This document shows, piece by piece, positions 58,107-64,000 of a stretch of DNA of 64,000 bases. A program made the position numbers and the translations under genes. This DNA is from Duganella sp. OV510 (GTDB lineage: Bacteria > Pseudomonadota > Gammaproteobacteria > Burkholderiales > Burkholderiaceae_D). The first letter of the stretch is position 1; each line of letters begins with the position of its first letter. The notes beneath the pieces were generated by a model. That model searched no databases, was not told where the DNA came from, and worked only from the letters and a program-made list of their open reading frames with translations. The stretch spans positions 97,857 through 161,856 of the forward strand of contig NZ_FNEQ01000013.1 of the NCBI RefSeq assembly GCF_900100205.1. Reading direction: 5' to 3'.

Positions 58107-58130
58107 GGCGGCGCGCGCCTGTGCGCCGCC
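58107..58130 (+). other. GC-rich hairpin after the capsid gene
   Basis: GGCGGCGC at 58107-58114 and GCGCCGCC at 58123-58130 form an 8-pair stem without a U-run. It lies between the capsid and cement genes, where it may protect the capsid message from 3' decay or reduce read-through. Confidence 0.55.
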
Positions 58131-58152
58131 ATAACCCTCATAGGAGCCATTC

Positions 58153-58482
58153 ATGGCAAAGAACTACGTTCAAGAAGGCGACGAACTGAACTACACCGCT
58201 GGCGGTACGGCGGTCGCTGGTGGCGCAGTCGTACTGATCGGCGCCCGCATCGGCATTGTCCTGGGCGACATCGCGGCAAACGCTACTGGCGTTGTCTCTG
58301 TCACCGGCGTCTGGCAAGTCGCGAAGCTGGCAACCGACGTTGTGGCGCTGGGCGTTGACCTGTATTGGGATGCTGCCAACAGCCGCCTGACCACGACCGC
58401 CAGTGGCAATGCCAAAGCGGGCTACGCATTTACTGCGGCCGGCAACGGCGTGACCACCGTCAACATCAAGATCAACGCTTAA
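58153..58482 (+). CDS. DUF2190 capsid cement protein
   Basis: 109 residues: MAKNYVQEGDELNYTAGGTAVAGGAVVLIG...IGIVLGDIAANATGVVSVTGVWQVAK, the DUF2190 beta-tulip pattern of lambda gpD-like decoration proteins that bind the expanded capsid. It follows the capsid gene, as usual. Confidence 0.9.
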   Translation: MAKNYVQEGDELNYTAGGTAVAGGAVVLIGARIGIVLGDIAANATGVVSVTGVWQVAKLATDVVALGVDLYWDAANSRLTTTASGNAKAGYAFTAAGNGVTTVNIKINA

Positions 58483-58484
58483 CC

Positions 58485-58790
58485 ATGTTCGACGCCCTCG
58501 AAGCTCGGGTCAACCAGGCCGCCATGAAGAAGCTGGCGAACGCGCTGGCAGTGATTGGCGATGCCGTGGATGTGCCCGTTATCTTCGACGCCGAGTACAA
58601 GGTGGGCGCGGTTGGCGTGGTCGGCATGGGCGCGTCGGCGCCGCAGCTGGTGATTGCTGATGCAGATGTGCCGGCCGATTTTCTCGACATGCAGATCACG
58701 GTAAATGGCGTCGATTGGGTAGTTGCTGACCGCCACCCGGATTTCACGAAGATCGCCGGCCTGAGCACGGTCATCCTGGAGAAGCGATGA
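58485..58790 (+). CDS. Head-tail joining protein (lambda gpFII-like)
   Basis: 101 residues from ATG 58485, two bases after the cement stop. FDALEARVNQAAMKKLANALAVI followed by VPVIFDAEYKVGAVGVVGM and DADVPADFLDMQITVNGVDWVVADRHPDFTKIAGLSTVILEKR is the Phage_attach/FII pattern. Stops in an ATGA overlap with the next gene. Confidence 0.82.
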   Translation: MFDALEARVNQAAMKKLANALAVIGDAVDVPVIFDAEYKVGAVGVVGMGASAPQLVIADADVPADFLDMQITVNGVDWVVADRHPDFTKIAGLSTVILEKR

Positions 58791-59230
58791 CTACCGCTCA
58801 CCGATTGATCTTGAAAGCGGTTTCCTCCGTACTGCTGGCCGCTGACGTGGCCGACGGCAAGGTGTACACGTCGCGCGTGCGCTCAATCAGCGCTGAGACG
58901 CCACACGCGGTGGTGGTACGCCTCGGGCGAAGCATGTCCAGTCTGTCGTCGGTGAAGGGCGGACCGACTGGCTGGATGACACTGGTGCAGATCGAGTCGT
59001 ATGGCCGCATGACCAACGGCGAGCCAGACGAAGCATCTGACGCGATTGTCGAGGCGGTGTTTGCCGCGATGGCGGCATCGCCGACGCTCGGTAACTTGGC
59101 CACTGCGGTCGAGCCATACCCCGATGACACGCTGTCCTGGGATCTGGACGTGCTGGACGAAAAGCTGGCATGCATCACCGCGAAGTTTGTCGTTTCGCAC
59201 ACAACAAAAGGAAGGACTTTGACGCAATGA
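58787..59230 (+). CDS. Minor tail protein, tail-terminator (gpU-like)
   Basis: 147 residues. The order FII-like, then this gene, then tail tube, and the pattern MTTAHRLILKAVSSVLLAADVADGKVYTSRVR...GWMTLVQIESYGRMTNGEPDEASDAIVEAVFAAM, fit the gpU-type tail-terminator fold. Assignment is by pattern and position. Confidence 0.75.
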   Translation: MTTAHRLILKAVSSVLLAADVADGKVYTSRVRSISAETPHAVVVRLGRSMSSLSSVKGGPTGWMTLVQIESYGRMTNGEPDEASDAIVEAVFAAMAASPTLGNLATAVEPYPDDTLSWDLDVLDEKLACITAKFVVSHTTKGRTLTQ

Positions 59231-59400
59231 GCAAATCGACCCCCGCAGTAGTCGCGGCATCCAAAGAGGTGCTGGCCGATGTAAAGCCCGCAGTTAAGCC
59301 CGCCGAGCCGGTGCGCGGCGGCAGTTTCGTGCGCGACCTGGAAACGGGCGCGCTGGTGGAAAAGGTTACGCCCTCCGCCGATCAACCAACCCAGGAGTAA
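59227..59400 (+). CDS. Small phage protein before the tail tube gene
   Basis: 57 residues, MSKSTPAVVAASKEVLADVKPAVKPAEPV..., Pro/Lys/Ala-rich and probably disordered. ATG 59227 overlaps the stop of the preceding gene. Small proteins of this type are often seen here in siphovirus tail operons. Function unknown. Confidence 0.6.
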   Translation: MSKSTPAVVAASKEVLADVKPAVKPAEPVRGGSFVRDLETGALVEKVTPSADQPTQE

Positions 59401-59403
59401 GCG

Positions 59404-60375
59404 ATGAGCCGCATTATCCGTAACGCCGCCATTTTGGCTAAGCTCGAAACTGTCTATGCGCAGGACGCTCTGCCATCCGGCGCCGCCAACGCGCTGCTGG
59501 TCAGCAACCAGTCGGTCAACCCACTGAATGCCCAGAATGTGGACCGCAACATCATCCGCGCGTATCTGGGCAATTCCGAGCAGCTGGTTGGCACCAATTA
59601 TAAGGAAGTGGGCTTCGATATCGAGCTGGTCGGCTCTGGCGAGCGCGGCGTCGCACCGCTGTGGGGGCCGCTGATCCGCGCGTGCGGCTTCGCCGAAGTC
59701 GTCACCGTCGACACGCGGGTGGACTACACGCCGATTTCGACGGGGTATGAATCTCTGACCATCTACTACTTTGACGACGGCGTACTGCACAAGCTGGTCG
59801 GTGCGCGTGGGACCGCGAGCGTCAAGATGAGCGTGGGCGAGAAGCCTACGCTGACGTTCAAGTTCGTCGGCAAGGATGGCGGCGACGTGGTGCAGGCGCT
59901 GCCAACCACCGATCTCGAAGAATGGCGCATTCCGCAGGTGGTCATGGACGCAGTCTCCGGCGACCTGACGTTCGGCGCCACGCACACCGCCACCGGCGTA
60001 CCGGCGCTGACCGGCGGCGTGCCGTACCCAAGCGAAGGCCTGACGCTGGACTTCGGCATCGCCACGCCATTCAACGCGCTGCTGGGCGGCGAGACCGTAC
60101 CGATCACTGAGCGCAAGGTCACGGGCGCTATCAAGCTGGACCTGACTGCTGCGCAGGAAATCGCATTCCTGAACGGTGTGAAGGCGACTGAGCTTACGAC
60201 CATCGGCCTGCAGCACGGCACCGTCCAGGGCGACAAGACTCTGGTGTTCCTGCCTTCGGTGCAGCGCGTCGAGCCGACCAAGGAAGAAAAGAACGGCATG
60301 CGCATGCTCGGCTACAAGCTGAACGTGAACCCGAAAAACGGTAACGATGAGGTTCGCCTCGTTACTAGCTTCTAA
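59404..60375 (+). CDS. Major tail tube protein
   Basis: 323 residues after CAGGAG. The N-terminal IIRNAAILAKLETVYAQDALPSGAANALLVSN and the beta-sandwich body with VGFDIELVGSGERGVAPLWGPLIRACGF mark the phage tail tube family found just before the G/T chaperones. It forms the lumen of the long non-contractile tail. Confidence 0.88.
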   Translation: MSRIIRNAAILAKLETVYAQDALPSGAANALLVSNQSVNPLNAQNVDRNIIRAYLGNSEQLVGTNYKEVGFDIELVGSGERGVAPLWGPLIRACGFAEVVTVDTRVDYTPISTGYESLTIYYFDDGVLHKLVGARGTASVKMSVGEKPTLTFKFVGKDGGDVVQALPTTDLEEWRIPQVVMDAVSGDLTFGATHTATGVPALTGGVPYPSEGLTLDFGIATPFNALLGGETVPITERKVTGAIKLDLTAAQEIAFLNGVKATELTTIGLQHGTVQGDKTLVFLPSVQRVEPTKEEKNGMRMLGYKLNVNPKNGNDEVRLVTSF

Positions 60376-60407
60376 CCCTGCAAACCTCCATACCCAGAAA
60401 GAAACCA

Positions 60408-60749
60408 ATGAGCAAATATAAAGTTGTCGTGAGCAACACCACCATCGTCAACATCGCGACCACGCTGAAAGATGAGGGCGGCCGCAATAATCAGTACAAG
60501 TTTGATCTGATCTGCACCCGTATGGGTGCCGACGATCTGAAGCAACGCCTGGATAACGGCGAAACGACCAAGGAAATCATGCGGAGCGTCACCACGAACT
60601 GGCGCGGCCAGCGCCTGGTGCTGGAGTCGGACGATAAACCTGCCGAGTTCTCGGATGAGGCATTCGAAGCGATGTTGGACATCCCGCACCTGGCGACCGT
60701 TCTGTTTAACAGCTACTACACGCAGCAGGGCGCCGCAGCAAAAAACTAG
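60408..60749 (+). CDS. Tail assembly chaperone, gpG-like
   Basis: 113 residues in the place of lambda gpG, between the tail tube and tape measure genes. It stops at TAG 60747 right after the slippery sequence A-AAA-AAC (60740-60746), so this is the unshifted product. Chaperones of this kind coat the tape measure protein during tail assembly. Confidence 0.85.
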   Translation: MSKYKVVVSNTTIVNIATTLKDEGGRNNQYKFDLICTRMGADDLKQRLDNGETTKEIMRSVTTNWRGQRLVLESDDKPAEFSDEAFEAMLDIPHLATVLFNSYYTQQGAAAKN

Positions 60750-61114
60750 AGAGCCTCGCCCGGCTATCTGCCCTCGGACTCTTCTATTCGGAGGACGAAG
60801 AGTGCAGCCGGGTGAGCGCGATCGAGGAGTCCGCCGCTGCGCTCGGACTCATCCCGGTCTGGGAAGAGTCAGAGATCGCACCTCCCGAGGTCTATCTCTG
60901 GCCAGAGAATGAAGAGCTGTGGGGGTTGTTTCAAGCGTGCCGAACTCAGTGGAACATTGGCATGGCCGGCCCAACCGGCCTGTCGTACCAAGGGGTCGAA
61001 ATCGTGCTTCGCGTCCATGGCATAAAGCCTAAGCGTCAGCGTGATGTGTTTTCGAAAATACAAGTGATGGAACGAGCAATGCTGAGCGCCTGGAGCGAGA
61101 AGAAAAATGGCTGA
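60408..61114 (+). CDS. Tail assembly chaperone gpGT-like, by -1 frameshift
   Basis: The -1 frame is open from the slip site A-AAA-AAC (60740-60746) to TGA at 61114, giving a predicted product of about 235 residues. The added part (LESLARLSALGLFYSEDEECSRVSAIEESAAALG, then YLWPENEELWGLFQACRTQWNIGMAGPTGLSYQGVEIVLRVHG) is a DUF1799 domain, the T part in many siphoviruses. A separate start (GTG 60812) would cut off well-composed upstream residues, so the frameshift is preferred. The tape measure start overlaps its end. Confidence 0.82.
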
Positions 61115-64000
61115 AACCCGCGTCGTCATCACTGCTGAGGCCAACCAGGCGATTCAGGAATTCAACCGCCTTCGGGATCAGGCGCGCCAGTCCCTCAACC
61201 AAATGGGACAGGGGGCGACCCAGCTCAACAATCTGGGTATGTCCGCCGCCCAGACGGCTGCGGTGCTGCGCCAGGTGCCAGCGCAATTCACTGACATCGT
61301 GGTCAGCTTGCAGGCTGGTCAAAATCCCTTTACTGTTTTTCTTCAACAGGGCGGCCAGCTGCGAGATATGTTCGGCAGCAGCGGTGCCGCTGCCCGTGCG
61401 CTGGGCGGGTACATCCTCAGTCTGATCAATCCGTACACGCTCCTCGCCGCAGCTGCGGCGGCCGTCGCCCTCGCATACTATCAAGGTAGCAAGGAGGCGG
61501 ACGCTTACACTCGCGCTATCACGATGTCAGGCAACGCCGCCGGGGTCAGCAAAGACCAATTGGCAGGCATGGCGCGCGAGATCCGAAAAGGTGGCGATAC
61601 CCAAGCCGCTGGCGCAGCAGCGCTGGCCGCATTGGTCGACACCGGCCGTGTTGGCCGCGAGAACCTGCAAGCCTTCGCCACCACGGCAATCAAGTCAGAA
61701 AAGTCGATCGGCATTGCCGTCGCCGATACAGTCAAGAATTTTGCGGATCTGGGCAAGTCACCCGTAGAGGCAAGCCTACGCCTCAACGAGCGCTACAACT
61801 ATCTGACCGCGTCGGTCTATGATCAGATCCGCGCGCTGGAGCGGAAGGGCGAAATTGATGCTGCCGGCGAGGTGGCGCAACAAGCATATTCTGCCGCAAT
61901 GAATGGGCGCAGCGACTCGCTGAAAGAGAACCTCGGCACGTTGGAAGCAGCTTGGTCCGGAGTGAAGAAGGCTGCTGCCTGGGCATGGGATTCCATGCTG
62001 GATATTGGCAGGGAAGACACGCTCGACCAGAAGATCGAAGCGGTTAAGAAGAAAATCAATAACATTAAGCTGGAGCAGATGTCGTTCGTTGGCAGCAGCA
62101 GGGAAAATCGCGCCGAATCCGACGTGCGCAAAGCTGCCTTACAGCAGGAGCTGGATGGCCTGCAAAAGAAGAAACAAGCTGACAGGGAGTCCAGTGAGAA
62201 CGCGGCCAAGGCCGTTGCGCTGGAGCAGGCCAAGATCAAATGGTCGCAGGATGGGGAAAAATTCCTTACCCGCCGCCAACAGCTGGAAAACGCGATTGCC
62301 AAGGCTCAGGCGGAAGGCGCCGCCGCTGGCAAGAGCGAGCAGGAAATCCGTGAGCGAGTCGCTCAGGTCGAGAAAAGCTTCAGCGATATCGCCAACGATT
62401 CGATCAACGCGCAAATCGAAGCGATCAAGCGCCGTGGTAATGTCGAAGACGTCATTACACGCCGCTCCATGGATTTGCTGGTTTCGAAGCACAATGTTGG
62501 CCTGGTCAATGAACAGGACTTTATCGCTCAGGTGACCCAGATGGATCTGGCAGCGTTTGATAAAGCAAAGACCCGCGTCCAAGAAGAGCTGGCGCTCACC
62601 GCAAAAAAGCAGAACAGCGAGAAGGATCAGGCGGCACTACGCGGCCAACTCGCGGAACTCGACGCCCAGCGCGCTAGCCGCAAGCTTCAAGGTGAAAACC
62701 AGCTTTACGAGCTCGAAGTTCGAGCATCGCGACTGGCCGCAGATAACTTTGCCAGCGTGGTCGAAAAGCAGGACGACGCCGCACGCCAACTCGCAGATCA
62801 AGTCACTGCGCAGCGCGATGCCAACGATCAAATCGGGTTGACCAAGGAAGGCCTTGTTCAGCTGACTGCCATGCGTCTGCGCGACCGCGCCGCCTTGGCC
62901 GACCAGAATGCGACACAGGCTGAGAGCGCCGACTTCAGTGGCCGGCTTGCTGAGACTTACCGGCGACAGGCCCAGAGCCTGCGCGAACTTGCTGATGCAC
63001 AGGTCTCTGGTGCGGGCAAGAGCGCTATTGCGGACAAGTTCAGCGCAAAGGACCTGGAAGATTTCCTCGATCCGTCGAAAGCGAAGACCTTCGGCGAATC
63101 TCTAAAGGATGCATTTGGCGGCGCCGGTGATGCCCTCACGAAGCTGCGTGCGTCCCTGCAAGACTACGGTATAGCTCAGACCACCATCGAGCGCGCCCGC
63201 GCCGCTGCCGCTGTGGCATACGCGAACGACTCAACGAAGCTGGCCTCTGCGAATATCGTCATCTCGCGCAAGGAAGCGCAAGCCCGCGCTGGTGCCTACG
63301 GTGATATGGCCGGCGCCGCAAAAGGTTTCTTCCATCAGCACACCGCCGGCTATAAGGTGCTTGAGGCTACCGAAAAAGCATTCCGCCTATTCGAACTGGC
63401 GATGGCAGCTGAATCGATGGTGAAGAAGATATTCTTCAAGGAAGGGGAGGTTGCAGCCAACGTTGCGCTCAACGCCACCAAGCTTTCCGGTGAAGCGGCG
63501 ACTACGGGCGCGTCGGTCACCTTGGCGGGAACCGAAGCAAGCGCCTGGGGCATTACCGCCGTGGTGAAGGCGATGGCGTCGTTACCATTCCCGCTCAATC
63601 TTGCCGCTGGCGCGGCCACGCTCGCGGCAGTGCTGGCGATCGGTGCGAAAGTTCTGGGCGGCGGAGGAGGCGGTGGTATCGATATCGCGAAGCAACGCCA
63701 GGAAACTCAAGGTACAGGCAGCGTTCTAGGCGCGGAGTCAGCTAAGTCGGAATCGATCGGTCGCTCGATTGAAAACCTGGAGAAATATGCTGATATAGAG
63801 CTAAGCCATACGCGCGATATGCTATCCGCGCTGGTCAAGATCCGTGACACGATTGGCGTTGTCGCGGCTATGGCTACTCAAACTTCCGGCTTGCGCGCTA
63901 CCGCGTTGGACGAGAAAAAGTATGGGGTTGGCAGTTCCTCCGGCGTTCTTGGCATCGGCGCAAGCAGCACCACCATCCAGGACTCGGGTATCAAGCTGAA
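61107..64000 (+). CDS. Tail tape measure protein (runs off the window)
   Basis: ATG 61107 lies inside the end of the gpGT-like gene, and the frame stays open for more than 960 codons to the window edge. N-terminal AEANQAIQEFNRLRDQARQSLNQMG and VPAQFTDIVVSLQAGQNPFTVFLQQGGQLRDMFG are the standard tape measure start (lambda gpH family). It is followed by a hydrophobic segment near residues 110-127, long Ala/Gln/Lys coiled coil, a second hydrophobic part around residues 800-850 and a Gly run. Its length sets the tail length. Confidence 0.9.
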   Translation, partial: MAETRVVITAEANQAIQEFNRLRDQARQSLNQMGQGATQLNNLGMSAAQTAAVLRQVPAQFTDIVVSLQAGQNPFTVFLQQGGQLRDMFGSSGAAARALGGYILSLINPYTLLAAAAAAVALAYYQGSKEADAYTRAITMSGNAAGVSKDQLAGMAREIRKGGDTQAAGAAALAALVDTGRVGRENLQAFATTAIKSEKSIGIAVADTVKNFADLGKSPVEASLRLNERYNYLTASVYDQIRALERKGEIDAAGEVAQQAYSAAMNGRSDSLKENLGTLEAAWSGVKKAAAWAWDSMLDIGREDTLDQKIEAVKKKINNIKLEQMSFVGSSRENRAESDVRKAALQQELDGLQKKKQADRESSENAAKAVALEQAKIKWSQDGEKFLTRRQQLENAIAKAQAEGAAAGKSEQEIRERVAQVEKSFSDIANDSINAQIEAIKRRGNVEDVITRRSMDLLVSKHNVGLVNEQDFIAQVTQMDLAAFDKAKTRVQEELALTAKKQNSEKDQAALRGQLAELDAQRASRKLQGENQLYELEVRASRLAADNFASVVEKQDDAARQLADQVTAQRDANDQIGLTKEGLVQLTAMRLRDRAALADQNATQAESADFSGRLAETYRRQAQSLRELADAQVSGAGKSAIADKFSAKDLEDFLDPSKAKTFGESLKDAFGGAGDALTKLRASLQDYGIAQTTIERARAAAAVAYANDSTKLASANIVISRKEAQARAGAYGDMAGAAKGFFHQHTAGYKVLEATEKAFRLFELAMAAESMVKKIFFKEGEVAANVALNATKLSGEAATTGASVTLAGTEASAWGITAVVKAMASLPFPLNLAAGAATLAAVLAIGAKVLGGGGGGGIDIAKQRQETQGTGSVLGAESAKSESIGRSIENLEKYADIELSHTRDMLSALVKIRDTIGVVAAMATQTSGLRATALDEKKYGVGSSSGVLGIGASSTTIQDSGIKL

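Larger units (their letters stand above)
32829..64000. mobile_element. Lambda-type siphovirus prophage, left part (attR outside window)
   Basis: Starts in the 3' part of tRNA-Ser, the usual target of P4-type integrases. It contains integrase, excisionase-like gene, leftward early operon, CI/Cro/CII-like control, replication, terminase, portal, protease-capsid, tail genes and a tape measure gene cut by the window edge. The second copy of the tRNA end (attR), lysis genes and tail tip genes must lie to the right. Gene order and intact frames suggest a functional or recently acquired prophage. Confidence 0.93.

Noticed and set aside
60812..61114. Independent DUF1799 gene starting with GTG
   Set aside because: The frame is open and protein-like back to the slip site at 60740, so a frameshift fusion explains it better.
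1..64000. CRISPR arrays, rRNA genes, intact insertion sequences
   Set aside because: No regularly spaced direct repeats, rRNA segments or transposase with terminal inverted repeats were seen. The Rpn-like gene at 5144 is transposase-like in name only and has no flanking repeats.

Overview
The window reads as chromosome from a high-GC betaproteobacterium of the Oxalobacteraceae type (Duganella/Massilia/Janthinobacterium-like). The basis is the ribE...ribBX-ribH-nusB order, a PEP-CTERM surface protein, a dnaX-ybaB-recR block, and the density of c-di-GMP signalling genes. Family names are recognised from the sequence alone; no database was searched.

Bases 1-32,846 are core and variable chromosome. 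They hold riboflavin synthesis (ribD end, ribE, ribBX, ribH) with nusB, an isochorismatase-like hydrolase, a cytochrome c, an Rpn-like nuclease, a lytic transglycosylase, ubiD, the 4.5S SRP RNA gene, dnaX-ybaB-recR and a CoA transferase. A leftward operon follows: hybrid histidine kinase, REC-PAS-GGDEF-EAL regulator, and two small genes that look like an RNase-type toxin and a partner. Then come a glycosyltransferase, a PEP-CTERM protein, a three-gene ThiF/nitroreductase-like/acyltransferase operon, cstA with its small YbdD partner, a Cache-domain two-component pair, an HDOD protein, a PAS-GGDEF-EAL protein and tRNA-Ser(UGA).

From the 3' end of tRNA-Ser to the end of the window lies the left part (more than 31 kb) of a lambda-type siphovirus prophage. 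Its right end and attR are outside the window. A P4-type integrase is followed by a leftward early operon of many short genes, mostly joined by 4-base stop/start overlaps. These include an AlpA-like excisionase, a DNA cytosine methyltransferase, a DUF2303 protein, a MazG-like protein and a tiny P-loop protein. The control region has a LexA-type CI repressor, a Cro-like protein and a P2-CII-like protein. Matching 14-bp dyads lie at the cI/cro intergenic region and over the leftward promoter. Downstream of cI, in the position of lambda rex, is a short gene for a secreted protein.

The rightward operon carries a TOPRIM-helicase replication protein, terminase (Nu1/GpA type), a Mor-like activator, a gpW-like joiner and the portal. 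A two-gene insertion follows, encoding a 102-residue protein and a 706-residue FAD-dependent oxidoreductase with a golvesin-like C-terminal domain. After it come a ClpP-protease/major-capsid fusion with a nested internal start, a DUF2190 cement protein, FII-like and U-like joiners, the tail tube, a gpG/gpGT pair with an A-AAA-AAC slippery site, and the tape measure protein, which runs off the end. The FAD enzyme inside the head-gene cluster is the most unusual item.
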